63,678 bases of DNA from Butyricicoccus_A sp963620595 (GCA_963620595.1 CAVFAY010000015.1:1-63678), one strand, 5' to 3'. Counted from the stretch's first letter, positions 53,864 through 62,308 are shown. The notes: generated from the letters alone by a model not told the origin. Made by a program: numbers and translations.

Positions 53864-53998
53864 AAGTGTTCCTCCAATGACGGCGTGCCGTCAAAATGTA
53901 AAAATCGTGTAAATTTTTTGCTAAAATTATGGAAATAATTCACAAAAGACATTATAATAAATTTTACAGAGAGTTACAACTGCGGGAGAGGAGAAAAA

Positions 53999-54238
53999 AT
54001 GGTTAAACTACAGATTAAGCTCAGCAAACCTGACGATTTGACTCTGCTCAACAACGCGGCATCCGCTATGCCGTTTGATATCGATCTTTCGTCAGGCTGG
54101 TACGTCGCAGATGCAAAATCATTGGTAGGACTGTTTGGACTGGAGATTTCTGAGCCAATTGGCGTCAAGCTGTACACGGATCAGAAGCAAGCACAGCCGT
54201 TCATTGAAAAGATCGGCACGATGATTATTTCTCACTAA
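53999..54238 (+). CDS. HPr/Crh-like protein lacking the active-site histidine
   Basis: A 79-residue HPr-fold protein: DIDLSSGWYVADAKSLVGLFGLEISEP corresponds to HPr residues about 30-56, cited by the core AKSLVGLFGL. The regulatory-serine region (KS-L-G) is retained, but the N-terminal HARP segment is absent and no His stands at position 15, so it cannot carry PTS phosphate. This is the Crh pattern: a possible CcpA co-regulator phosphorylated on serine. GGGAGAGG precedes the ATG; TATAAT at 53953-53958 is a probable -10. Monocistronic. Confidence 0.7.
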   Translation: MVKLQIKLSKPDDLTLLNNAASAMPFDIDLSSGWYVADAKSLVGLFGLEISEPIGVKLYTDQKQAQPFIEKIGTMIISH

Positions 54239-54251
54239 AACCGAATCCGCG

Positions 54252-54285
54252 AGACCGTCCGCTTGTCGGGCGGTCTTTGTCTTGG
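54252..54285 (+). terminator. Terminator after the HPr-like gene
   Basis: AGACCGTCCG and CGGGCGGTCT pair around CTTGT, followed by TTGTCTTGG. Confidence 0.6.
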
Positions 54286-54352
54286 TATGCTGTTCCTGTT
54301 TTGCGCATAGATTGTGTGGAAAACAGGTTTTTCTTTTTAGGGGAGGAAGCGG

Positions 54353-55528
54353 ATGAGAAAGCATATCCTAGCCGCTGTTCTGGGCATCGTCTGTGTGGCG
54401 GCGGTCTCGGTGTCCGCCTCGGCGGCGCAATTGGGAGAGGTACACGCGAAGGGGGCGATCTTAATGACAGATACTGGTCAGGTGCTGTTTGAACAGAATG
54501 CAGATGCTGTGCATCCGCCGGCATCTGTGACAAAGATTATGACCATGCTGCTGACCATGGAGGCCGTGGACAACGGCAGTGCATCGTTAAGTGATTTGGT
54601 GACCGCTTCAGCTCATGCGGCAGAGATGGGTGGCTCGCAAATTTACCTCAAAGAGGGTGAGCAAATGACATTGGATGACATGCTCAAGTCAATTGCGGTT
54701 GCATCTGCGAATGATGCGGCGGTTGCTGTGGCAGAGCATTTGGGCGGCAGTGAGTCGCATTTTGTCTCCATGATGAATGAACGCGCCAAACAGCTCGGCT
54801 GCAAGGGAACAGAATTTGTCAATCCAAACGGCTTGGATACCAACGGTGAGCAGACTAAAACCACCGCGCGAGATTTGGCGCTCATTTCTCAAGAACTGCT
54901 CAAGCATCCCAAGATCTTAAATTATACATCGATTTGGATGGATTCCGTGCGCAATGGTTCGTTTGGGCTAGCCAATACCAATAAGATGCTCAAATTATAC
55001 GATGGCATGGTGGGCCTCAAGACCGGATATACGAGCACAGCAGGATATTGTATTTCTGCTGTAGCACAACGAGACGGTATGCGTTTGATTGCGGTTGTGC
55101 TCGGCGAGCCGGATAAACAATCGCGCAATCAGGACGTTGCGGCGATGTTAAATTATGGATTTGCCGGATATGCCGTTGTATCGATTTTAGACAAAGAAAC
55201 TTTGCCGATTGTCCCAGTTGAACTGGGAACACGAGACAGCATATCTGTGGAACTGGCAGATGACACCCCACTGCTCATGACCAAAGCAGAGGCGGGCAAG
55301 GTCAAACGGGAGATCCGCTGTACAGAATACGCCCAAGCACCGATTGAAAAAGGCGACCCGATGGGAGAGATTGTCTTAACCGGAAGCGATGGCGAGATCA
55401 CACGGCGCACACTGGTTGCAGCAGAAAATGCCGATAGAAAACGCACGACAGATATTTTTCGGGAATTACTGGAATATCTGCTCATGAAAAAAAGACTGCT
55501 GACGGTTGGCTTTTTGACTAGTATGTAA
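54353..55528 (+). CDS. dacF: D-alanyl-D-alanine carboxypeptidase (PBP5/DacF-like)
   Basis: Exported low-molecular-weight penicillin-binding protein trimming peptidoglycan stem peptides. Signal peptide at 1-25 ending SVSASAAQ; active-site PASVTKIMT with Ser58 and Lys61; SxN as ASAND near 118; LKTGYTS with Lys223. A beta-rich C-terminal domain ends in a basic amphipathic stretch (LLEYLLMKKRLL) suited to membrane attachment. 391 aa, normal. GGGGAGG precedes the ATG. The dac paralogue (dacF vs dacA) is not certain. Confidence 0.9.
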   Translation: MRKHILAAVLGIVCVAAVSVSASAAQLGEVHAKGAILMTDTGQVLFEQNADAVHPPASVTKIMTMLLTMEAVDNGSASLSDLVTASAHAAEMGGSQIYLKEGEQMTLDDMLKSIAVASANDAAVAVAEHLGGSESHFVSMMNERAKQLGCKGTEFVNPNGLDTNGEQTKTTARDLALISQELLKHPKILNYTSIWMDSVRNGSFGLANTNKMLKLYDGMVGLKTGYTSTAGYCISAVAQRDGMRLIAVVLGEPDKQSRNQDVAAMLNYGFAGYAVVSILDKETLPIVPVELGTRDSISVELADDTPLLMTKAEAGKVKREIRCTEYAQAPIEKGDPMGEIVLTGSDGEITRRTLVAAENADRKRTTDIFRELLEYLLMKKRLLTVGFLTSM

Positions 55529-55632
55529 AAATTCACAAAGAACTGTTTTTTTTCTTGTGAAAATCCGTTGTGTTTTTTTGCAATTTATGATACCATAATA
55601 TCAACCTCATAGTAGATTGGGAGGAAAACAAA

Positions 55633-56043
55633 ATGGTTAAATTAATTATGGCAGCTGCTGGAAGCGGCAAGACAAAGGACATTATCAATCAGGTAAATGA
55701 GTCTGCGGCTAACGAGCCGGGTTCCGTTGTTTGCATCGCAAAGGGCAATCAGCTGAACTTTGACATTTCTCATCAGGCACGCCTGATCGACGTGATGGAC
55801 TACAGCGTAACCGACTATGCATCCCTGCTGGGCTTCGTAGCTGGTATCCATGCTGGTAACTACGACATCACCAAGATCTACATCGACAGCCTGTACAAGG
55901 TTGCTTGTGATGACAAGCCGGAGGATGCTGACAAGTTCCTGCTGGCTCTGGATGAGTTCTCTTCCAAGCACAATGTAGAGTTTACCGTTGCCCTGTCTGG
56001 TGACGCAAGCGCTGCAAGCGAGACCATGAAGAAGTACCTGTAA
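55633..56043 (+). CDS. Small P-loop protein, 136 aa, unknown function
   Basis: The protein starts MVKLIMAAAGSGKTKDI, a clean Walker A at residues 6-13, then a compact region without an obvious Walker B beyond KIYIDSLYK, and ends with FTVALSGD. Such orphans are common in Clostridia, sometimes annotated as PilT-like, but no role is established. GGGAGGAAAAC precedes the ATG. Own terminator; very codon-optimised sequence suggests it is well expressed. Confidence 0.7.
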   Translation: MVKLIMAAAGSGKTKDIINQVNESAANEPGSVVCIAKGNQLNFDISHQARLIDVMDYSVTDYASLLGFVAGIHAGNYDITKIYIDSLYKVACDDKPEDADKFLLALDEFSSKHNVEFTVALSGDASAASETMKKYL

Positions 56044-56057
56044 GATGGTATGACGAT

Positions 56058-56091
56058 AAAATCCCGTCGGTTTTCCGGCGGGATTTTTTCT
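56058..56091. terminator. Terminator after the P-loop gene
   Basis: AAATCCCGTCGG and CCGGCGGGATTT pair around TTTT, then TTTT; also placed to end the minus-strand DUF4363 transcript. Confidence 0.8.
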
Positions 56092-56093
56092 GT

Positions 56094-56432
56094 CTACCGG
56101 AGTGCGGCCACAGCCTGCTGCAATTCCGCGAGAGATATCTGCATCTCTGCTGTGTTGCCGCGCTGCGCTGCAGTCTGAGAGCGGGCAAACCCCACGCGAA
56201 CAGAATCGAGCAGCTGCCGGTTCATCACGGCGCATAAATAGGACTCTCGCTTGGTGTACTGCGCCTGAGCAGCAGCGAGATACGCTTGCGCCTGTGCGGG
56301 ATCGCCACAGTGCATGGCTTGCGTCAGTGGCGCAGAAATGCGTGCAATCGTGCGGGGAACGGCATAACTGTTGTACAAACAGCCGGATATGACGAGAACT
56401 AGAAGGACAATGGCTGCCCAGATGCGCTTCAT
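56094..56432 (-). CDS. DUF4363-family protein
   Basis: A 112-residue membrane-anchored protein: hydrophobic segment at residues 5-20 (WAAIVLLVLVISGC, a possible lipobox-like Cys18), then an all-helical exposed part. DUF4363 genes regularly follow DUF421 genes in Clostridia, as here, where its ATG overlaps the DUF421 stop by four bases. Function unknown; presumably works with the DUF421 protein at the membrane. Confidence 0.75.
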   Translation of the reverse strand: MKRIWAAIVLLVLVISGCLYNSYAVPRTIARISAPLTQAMHCGDPAQAQAYLAAAQAQYTKRESYLCAVMNRQLLDSVRVGFARSQTAAQRGNTAEMQISLAELQQAVAALR

Positions 56433-57118
56433 CGCTGTGCCTCCCGTTTTTGCAGAAATAGATTGCCGCAGTCATCCAGCGTCATGAGAAAAATGTCTGC
56501 CGGAGAGGTGATGCCGCGGGAACGGCATTCGCGCAGCAGCCAAGCCTCATCCTTGCCGAGCTGGTGCAAAATGCTGCGGCGAATTTTGCCTTCGGATACG
56601 AGCACGCGTGCCATGCCGGTGTTTGTGGGATGTTTATGGATGTCGGACGGCGTCAGGGGCTGCTTGTCTGCATAGAGCAGTACACTGAGCTGTCCGTTGG
56701 TCTCTATGATGCCGCACCGCACGTCAGACACGAGAGAAACACCAGCCATGCGTAGACCGTCTAAGATGTCCTCCGGCGATAGGCGGAGCAGCCGCAGCAT
56801 GTCGGGATCGAATTTTCCATCTCGAATGACCATACAGGGATTGCCACATAGCAAGCGGCGGATGCAGGTGCTTTTTCGGCAGAGACCGGAGAGCAGAACT
56901 TCCACGGCGAGCAGCGTGACGAGAGGGACGATGCCGCCGAGCAGCGGAATGGCGGTGTCCTGTAACGGGATGGAGGCGAGCTCGGAAACCAGTATGGTAA
57001 CGGCAAATTCCGAGGTGGACAGCTCACCGAGCTGCCGTTTTCCGGTAAACCGCAGACCGCCAATGACTGCGGCATAGACGAGCAGGGTGCGTGCGAACAG
57101 CAGAAACAGGAAAACCAC
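56429..57118 (-). CDS. DUF421 membrane protein (YetF/YrbG family)
   Basis: Three N-terminal membrane segments (about 2-22, 38-55, 58-76), with the family hallmark TGKRQLGELSTSEFAVTILV at residues 25-44, then a cytoplasmic domain with MVIRDGKFDPDMLRLLRLSP and a regulatory C-terminus. 229 aa, typical. It is the first gene of the DUF421-DUF4363 operon. Such proteins are spore- or envelope-associated in Bacillus; a molecular function is not established. Confidence 0.82.
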   Translation of the reverse strand: MVFLFLLFARTLLVYAAVIGGLRFTGKRQLGELSTSEFAVTILVSELASIPLQDTAIPLLGGIVPLVTLLAVEVLLSGLCRKSTCIRRLLCGNPCMVIRDGKFDPDMLRLLRLSPEDILDGLRMAGVSLVSDVRCGIIETNGQLSVLLYADKQPLTPSDIHKHPTNTGMARVLVSEGKIRRSILHQLGKDEAWLLRECRSRGITSPADIFLMTLDDCGNLFLQKREAQR

Positions 57119-57225
57119 CTCCCCGAAGATTTGTTTTTATCTTTTGCCGATTTTGGGCAAAGTATGCAGGATCTTTGAAAATTTGTACGGAAAACCGGAG
57201 AAATGCGAAAAAATAAAAAATATTA

Positions 57226-57253
57226 TTGACTTTTTGGATTTACAAGATATAAT
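57226..57253 (+). promoter_or_regulatory. ilv operon promoter
   Basis: TTGACT (57226-57231), a 16-base spacer, TATAAT (57248-57253), just upstream of the T-box leader. Confidence 0.75.
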
Positions 57254-57274
57254 AAGAAATACTTAGATATAAAA

Positions 57275-57546
57275 ATGCAAAGACCGGAAAGAGTAACGCT
57301 TTCACAACGTTCAGAGAACTGCCGTTTGGTGCGAGGCAGCAGGGAGAAAGTGCGAACGTCATCCGCGAGCAGTTCAGGTGAATGGTCTGACCTAGTAATC
57401 TGAAACGGTTCACGCCCCCGTTAACAGGCAGAGCATTACGCACAGATTTGTGCCGATGTAAAGGGGTCGCTGGGATATCAGCGACAATAAAGAGTGGTAC
57501 CGCAGAGCTAGTCTTTGTCTCTTTTTGTAGAGATAAGGGCTTTTTT
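57275..57546 (+). promoter_or_regulatory. T-box riboswitch of the ilvB-ilvN operon
   Basis: Stem I starts near 57275 and has the CAGAGAACTGC...GCAGTTC base, a GGTGCGAGGCAG distal part and a specifier loop reading GAAC-GTC-ATC (57354-57363). The codon after GAAC is GTC, valine; ATC, isoleucine, directly follows. Stem III GTCGCTGG/CAGCGAC is at 57466-57485, the T-box AGAGTGGTACCGC at 57491-57503, and the terminator AGTCTTTGTCTC/GAGATAAGGGCT with TTTTTT ends at 57546. Uncharged branched-chain tRNA would favour the antiterminator and switch on acetolactate synthase. The fold is by eye. Confidence 0.88.
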
Positions 57547-57594
57547 GTTTATCCAACCCGAAGGAAAAATATTACGATATAGGAGAGATGGCTC

Positions 57595-59262
57595 ATGAAA
57601 CTCAATGGTTCACAGATTCTGCTTGAGACACTGCTGGAACAGGGAACCGATACCATTTTCGGTTATCCGGGCGGCGCAGCATTGAACATTTATGATGAAC
57701 TGTATAAGTATTCCGACCGTATCCGTCATGTCCTGTCCGCACATGAACAGGGCGCGTCCCATGCCGCAGATGGTTATGCTCGTGCAACCGGCAAAGTAGG
57801 TGTTGTTCTGGCAACCTCCGGTCCGGGTGCGACTAATCTGGTCACCGGTATTGCAACGGCATTTATGGATTCTATCCCGCTGATTGCGATTACCGCGAAC
57901 GTTGGTACTGGTCTGATTGGACGAGACAGCTTCCAGGAAATTTACATCGCAGGTGTGACAATGCCAATCACCAAACATAACTTTGTTGTTCGCAACGTAG
58001 AGGAATTGGCAGATACCGTTCGTCAGGCATATGAAATTGCCATCAGTGATCGTCCGGGTCCGGTATTGATTGATATTCCGAAGGACATCACGGCGGCAGT
58101 CTGTGAATTCGAGCATAAGCCGCCGGTTAAGAAGCGTCCAAATCCGAAGATTCAGCACGAGCAGATTTCCAAGATGGCAGAGATGATCAATGCGGCAGAG
58201 CGTCCGGTTATCCTGTTCGGCGGCGGTGTAATTTCGTCGGAGGCTTGCGAACTGCTGCTGCGCTTTATGAAGCGTGGTGATATTCCGGCTTGTCATTCTC
58301 TGATGGGCATCGGTGCACTGGATAAGGAAGAGCCGCTCAATTTGGGTCTTATCGGTATGCATGGCTGGGTATCCGCTGGCCGCGCGGTAGACAATGCCGA
58401 TCTGGTTATCGCACTTGGCACGCGATTCTCTGATCGTGTGGCTACAAAGATGGGTGACTTTGCATCCACCGCCAAGGTTGTTCAGGTAGACATTGACGAG
58501 TCTGAGGTGAATAAGAACATCGAAGTACAGCACAGCGTCATTGGTGACGTTCGTGACGTTCTCGAGGCGGTTCTGCCGCTCATTGACCATGCTGATCATA
58601 CCCCGTGGAAGGAACAGATTGCTTCTTGGAAGGATCGCATGGATTATAAAGCGAAGGATAACGATGCCGTTCTGCGTCCGCATCAGCTGATGAAGAAAAT
58701 TGATGAACTGATTAGCAAGGATGACATTGTGGCAACCGACGTTGGTCAGCATCAGATGTGGGCGGCACAGTTTACAGGTCGCTCCAAGCCGCGCACTTTC
58801 CTGACTTCCGGCGGTCTGGGCACGATGGGCTTTGGCTATGGCGCGGCAATTGGCGCACAGGTAGGCGAGCCGGATAAGCGCGTGATTCATGTTACCGGTG
58901 ACGGCAGCTTCCACATGAACTTGCAGGAGATGTGTACCGCTGTCAGCAATCATCTGCCGGTTATCACGATTGTTGTCAACAATCAGGTGCTCGGCATGGT
59001 ATACCAGTGGCAGACCTCGTTTTATGGCAAGCGTTACTCCAACACGGATCCGCATCGCAAGACGGATTTTGTCAAGCTGGCAGAGGCATTTGGCGCAAAG
59101 GGTATGCGCTGCGACACCTTGGCAGGCTTTGAGGCGTGCATGAAGGAAGCACTGGCAACGACAGATGGTCCGGTTCTGATTGATGCACGGATTGACAAGA
59201 CCGAACGCGTTCTGCCGTTTATTCCGGGCGGCGAAACGGTTCGCAACGTTATCATCGACTGA
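57595..59262 (+). CDS. ilvB: Acetolactate synthase, large catalytic subunit
   Basis: ThDP- and FAD-dependent enzyme forming acetolactate or acetohydroxybutyrate, the first shared step of valine, leucine and isoleucine synthesis. IFGYPGGAALNIYDEL and AHEQGASHAADGYARA (ThDP glutamate) open the protein, RDSFQEIYIAG is the FAD-side loop, and VTGDGSFHMNLQEM with NNQVLGMVYQWQ is the ThDP motif. 555 aa. AGGAGAGATGG precedes ATG 57595. Confidence 0.96.
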   Translation: MKLNGSQILLETLLEQGTDTIFGYPGGAALNIYDELYKYSDRIRHVLSAHEQGASHAADGYARATGKVGVVLATSGPGATNLVTGIATAFMDSIPLIAITANVGTGLIGRDSFQEIYIAGVTMPITKHNFVVRNVEELADTVRQAYEIAISDRPGPVLIDIPKDITAAVCEFEHKPPVKKRPNPKIQHEQISKMAEMINAAERPVILFGGGVISSEACELLLRFMKRGDIPACHSLMGIGALDKEEPLNLGLIGMHGWVSAGRAVDNADLVIALGTRFSDRVATKMGDFASTAKVVQVDIDESEVNKNIEVQHSVIGDVRDVLEAVLPLIDHADHTPWKEQIASWKDRMDYKAKDNDAVLRPHQLMKKIDELISKDDIVATDVGQHQMWAAQFTGRSKPRTFLTSGGLGTMGFGYGAAIGAQVGEPDKRVIHVTGDGSFHMNLQEMCTAVSNHLPVITIVVNNQVLGMVYQWQTSFYGKRYSNTDPHRKTDFVKLAEAFGAKGMRCDTLAGFEACMKEALATTDGPVLIDARIDKTERVLPFIPGGETVRNVIID

Positions 59263-59278
59263 TCGAGGAGGAAAAATC

Positions 59279-59767
59279 ATGGAAAAGTATATTATTTCAG
59301 CCGTTGTACAGAATAATTCTGGCGTACTGGCTCGCGTTTCCAGCCTGTTCGGTCGCCGCGGCTTCAACATCTATTCTCTGACGGTTTCCCCGACCGTTGA
59401 TGAGAAGTTTTCCCGCATTACCATCGTGACGGTTGGCGATGCCTATACATTGGATCAGATTCTCAAGCAGATGCGCAAGCTGGAAGAGTGCGTAGAAGTT
59501 GTCCATATCAAGGAGGACGAAGCATTCTGCCGCGAGCTGGCACTGATTAAAATTGAGGGCGGCGTGGATGTACAGGAAAGCATTCGTGAGCTGTGTGATG
59601 TGTATCAGGCAGACGTTGTCAATGCAGGCGAGCATTCGATCATCGTCCGCATTTCCGGCGTACCGTCTAAGCTGGATACGTTCTTGTCGATTATGCAGAA
59701 CTTCAATGTCGTTGAGTCCAGCCGTACCGGTATCACTGCCGTACATTGGGACAAGGATAAGGACTGA
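59279..59767 (+). CDS. ilvN: Acetolactate synthase, small regulatory subunit
   Basis: ACT-domain subunit that stimulates IlvB and gives valine feedback inhibition. ISAVVQNNSGVLARVSSLFG at residues 6-25 is the ACT start with the valine-site NNSGVL; a second ferredoxin-like domain follows from about 80. 162 aa from ATG 59279 behind GGAGGAAAAATC, 16 bases after ilvB. Confidence 0.95.
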   Translation: MEKYIISAVVQNNSGVLARVSSLFGRRGFNIYSLTVSPTVDEKFSRITIVTVGDAYTLDQILKQMRKLEECVEVVHIKEDEAFCRELALIKIEGGVDVQESIRELCDVYQADVVNAGEHSIIVRISGVPSKLDTFLSIMQNFNVVESSRTGITAVHWDKDKD

Positions 59768-59786
59768 GAAATCTGACGTTCTGCCC

Positions 59787-59815
59787 TTGATTTGTGTCAT
59801 GCATTCTTTTATAAT
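59787..59815 (+). promoter_or_regulatory. ilvD promoter
   Basis: TTGATT (59787-59792), 17 bases, TATAAT (59810-59815), so ilvD is not only dependent on the T-box. Confidence 0.7.
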
Positions 59816-59859
59816 AAGAAAGTACATGACAAATTGACGCATGTTTTGTAAAGATACAG

Positions 59860-59894
59860 CGGGGACGGGTCATGCACCGGTTCCCGTTTTTTTT
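59860..59894 (+). terminator. Terminator inside the ilvD leader (possible attenuator)
   Basis: CGGGGACGGGT pairs, with one mismatch, with ACCGGTTCCCG around CATGC and is followed by eight T. It would stop ilvB-ilvN read-through and transcripts from the 59787 promoter. CATGAC (59825-59830) can pair with GTCATG (59869-59874) in the terminator, a possible antiterminator. A second hairpin GGCGGC/GCCGCC sits just before the ilvD ribosome site. Confidence 0.55.
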
Positions 59895-59931
59895 ATCGCG
59901 GCGGCGCACTGCCGCCTTGGAGGTGCTTTTC

Positions 59932-61596
59932 ATGGAATTAAGAAGTCATAATATTACGAAGGGCGTAGAGCGCGTGCCAAATCGCTCGCTGCTCCGTGCC
60001 TGCGGTCTGACCGAGGAAGAGATGGCGCGTCCGCTCATCGGCGTTGTTTCCGCATACAGCGAAATTATTCCGGGTCACATCAATCTGGATAAGATTGCCG
60101 CTGCTGTAAAGACTGGTGTCAGCATGGCTGGCGGTACGCCGATTCTGGTACCGGCAATCGGTGTCTGTGATGGTATTGCCATGGGTCATGTCGGCATGAA
60201 GTATTCTCTGCCGTCCCGTGAGCTGATTGCTGACTCTGTTGAGACACTGGCACAGGCGCATCAGTTTGATGCACTGGTTCTCATCCCGAACTGCGATAAG
60301 ATCGTTCCGGGCATGGTTATGGCCGCTGCTCGTCTGAACATCCCGTCTATCGTTGTTTCCGGCGGCCCGATGCTGGCAGGCCACGTCAAGGGCGAGAATG
60401 TTTCCCTGTCCTATACCTTCGAAGCAGTTGGCGCACGCAAGGCAAACCTGATTAACGACGAAGAAATCACTGATGTCGAGTGTCATTCCTGCCCGGGCTG
60501 CGGTTCCTGCTCCGGTATGTACACCGCAAACTCGATGAACTGCCTGTGTGAGGCAATTGGTATGGCTCTGCCGGGCAACGGCACCATTCCGGCTGTCCAT
60601 TCCGACCGTATCCAGCTGGCAAAGCACGCTGGTATGAAGATCATGGAACTGTTGGAAAAGGACATCAAGCCGCGTGACATCATCAATGAGAAGTCTATTC
60701 ACAACGCACTGGAATGCGAAATGGCTCTGGGCTGCTCTACCAATACCGTTCTGCATCTGCTGGCAATCTCTCATGAAGCTGGCATTCAGCTGGATCTGGA
60801 GAAGATGAACCATGTATCCGATACCACGCCGAACCTGTGCCATCTGGCACCAGCTGGCAGAACCTACATTCAGGAGCTGAATGAGGCTGGTGGTATCTAC
60901 GCAGTCATGAACGAGCTGTCCAAGAAAAACCTGATTGAGCTGGATACCATCACGGCAACTGGCAAGAAGGTTGGCGAGAACATCAAGGGCTGCATCAATA
61001 AAAACCCGAATGTCATCCGTCCGATTGACAATCCGTATATGCAGACCGGCGGCATTGCTATCCTGTGGGGCAATATTGCAAAGGAAGGCTGTGCGGTAAA
61101 GCAGAGCGCCGTTGCACCGGAAATGATGAAGCATACCGGTCCGGCTCGTATTTTTGACGGCGAAGAAGATGCCATTCAGGCTATTTATACCGGCAAGATT
61201 GTTCCGGGTGATGTTGTCATTATCCGCTACGAAGGCCCGAAGGGCGGCCCGGGTATGCGTGAGATGCTGAATCCGACTTCTGCACTGGCTGGCATGAAGC
61301 TGGATAAGGATGTTGCTCTGATTACCGACGGTCGTTTCTCCGGCGCATCCCGCGGCGCATCCATCGGACACGTTTGCCCGGAGGCTGCACAGGGCGGTGA
61401 AATCGGACTGTTGGAAGAGGGAGACATCATTGAGATCGACATCCCGAACCATTCTGTCAATGCAAAGGTTTCTGAGGAAGAATTTGCAAAGCGCCGTGCG
61501 ACATTTGTACCGCATGAGCCGAAGGTTAAGACCGGCTGGCTGTCCCGCTATGCACGCCTCGTAAGCTCTGCAAACAAGGGCGCTGTGCTCGAGTAA
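59932..61596 (+). CDS. ilvD: Dihydroxy-acid dehydratase
   Basis: Fe-S enzyme converting dihydroxyisovalerate or dihydroxymethylvalerate to the 2-oxo acids. Cluster cysteines are visible in IPNCDKIVPGM and ECHSCPGCGSCSGMYTA; the GRFSGASRGASIGHVCPEA block is the C-terminal signature. 554 aa from ATG 59932 behind GGAGGTG. ilvC is not in the window. Confidence 0.96.
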   Translation: MELRSHNITKGVERVPNRSLLRACGLTEEEMARPLIGVVSAYSEIIPGHINLDKIAAAVKTGVSMAGGTPILVPAIGVCDGIAMGHVGMKYSLPSRELIADSVETLAQAHQFDALVLIPNCDKIVPGMVMAAARLNIPSIVVSGGPMLAGHVKGENVSLSYTFEAVGARKANLINDEEITDVECHSCPGCGSCSGMYTANSMNCLCEAIGMALPGNGTIPAVHSDRIQLAKHAGMKIMELLEKDIKPRDIINEKSIHNALECEMALGCSTNTVLHLLAISHEAGIQLDLEKMNHVSDTTPNLCHLAPAGRTYIQELNEAGGIYAVMNELSKKNLIELDTITATGKKVGENIKGCINKNPNVIRPIDNPYMQTGGIAILWGNIAKEGCAVKQSAVAPEMMKHTGPARIFDGEEDAIQAIYTGKIVPGDVVIIRYEGPKGGPGMREMLNPTSALAGMKLDKDVALITDGRFSGASRGASIGHVCPEAAQGGEIGLLEEGDIIEIDIPNHSVNAKVSEEEFAKRRATFVPHEPKVKTGWLSRYARLVSSANKGAVLE

Positions 61597-61616
61597 TCTA
61601 TAAACTATAGAACTAG

Positions 61617-61648
61617 AAAACCCCGTTTACGATGTAAACGGGGTTTTT
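61617..61648. terminator. ilvD terminator
   Basis: AAAACCCCGTTTAC and GTAAACGGGGTTTTT pair perfectly around GAT; works for both strands. Confidence 0.85.
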
Positions 61649-62181
61649 GTTTCGCACAAAGTGATACAGGTTTGCAGCCAGTCGCACATGCTTTTCTCGC
61701 GGCTGATAGCACCTAATAAAACGAGATAGTCGCTGAAGGCAGCGGCCTGCGTTGGCGGGATCGTATCAAATTTGGAGAGACTGTCCTGCAAATGTTGAAG
61801 CCACTCCTGATGCTGTTCCAGATGATTGGTTAACAACTGAATCTGGGCATCTTTGGGAAGGCTGTCGGAAAAAAACAGACGCAGCTTGAATTCATCTTTT
61901 GGCAGATGCTTGATCTTACTTTTGCTTTGTTCCCACTGTAGAAATTCTGCTTTTCCGGATTCGGTAATAGAATATACTTTTTTCTCCAGAACCGTACCGG
62001 TAATTTCAGTTTGGAAGGTAATCAGACCATCTTTGGCTAAGGATTTCAGCTCCGGATAGATTTGGCTGTGCTTGGCGTGCCAGAATTCTGCAAGGGAGGT
62101 TTGAAATTCTTTGGATAAGTCATAACCGGTCATGGCTTTGCGATTGAGCAGACCGAGAATTGCGTATCGTAGTGTTCCCAT
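61627..62181 (-). CDS. padR: PadR-family repressor of phenolic acid decarboxylase
   Basis: A 184-residue PadR of the long type: N-terminal winged helix (LRYAILGLLNRKAMTGYDLS; AKHSQIYPELKSLAKDGLI) and a C-terminal helical dimer domain (Vir_act_alpha_C) from about 95. It is divergent from padC and the ATGT-N8-ACAT site between them overlaps the padC promoter. By the known Bacillus and lactobacillus systems it represses padC until phenolic acids bind. The 3' end overlaps the shared terminator. Confidence 0.88.
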   Translation of the reverse strand: MGTLRYAILGLLNRKAMTGYDLSKEFQTSLAEFWHAKHSQIYPELKSLAKDGLITFQTEITGTVLEKKVYSITESGKAEFLQWEQSKSKIKHLPKDEFKLRLFFSDSLPKDAQIQLLTNHLEQHQEWLQHLQDSLSKFDTIPPTQAAAFSDYLVLLGAISREKSMCDWLQTCITLCETKTPFTS

Positions 62182-62210
62182 CGTATCGTTCCTTTCGATA
62201 GAGTGCCTAT

Positions 62211-62239
62211 ATTATACCACAGAATATTTGTAAAATAAA
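62211..62239 (-). promoter_or_regulatory. padR promoter
   Basis: On the minus strand TTTATT (62239-62234), 17 bases, TATAAT (62216-62211). Confidence 0.55.
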
Positions 62240-62241
62240 AC

Positions 62242-62257
62242 ATGTAAATATTGACAT
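62242..62257. promoter_or_regulatory. PadR operator
   Basis: ATGT-N8-ACAT within a longer palindrome ACATG...CATGT (about 62240-62258). It overlaps the padC -35 and abuts the padR -35, the expected position for repression of both genes. Confidence 0.8.
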
Positions 62258-62279
62258 GTTTTAAAATACATATTATAAT
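62251..62279 (+). promoter_or_regulatory. padC promoter, full consensus
   Basis: TTGACA (62251-62256), 17 bases, TATAAT (62274-62279): a perfect sigma-A promoter that needs a repressor. Confidence 0.85.
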
Positions 62280-62308
62280 AAGAAAAAACAATGCAGGAGG
62301 TTTGCGCG

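Noticed and set aside
57610..61515. Long minus-strand frames (586 and 525 codons) opposite ilvB and ilvD
   Set aside because: Shadows of the well-conserved ilv genes; the proteins are Cys/Arg/His-rich with no recognisable domain.
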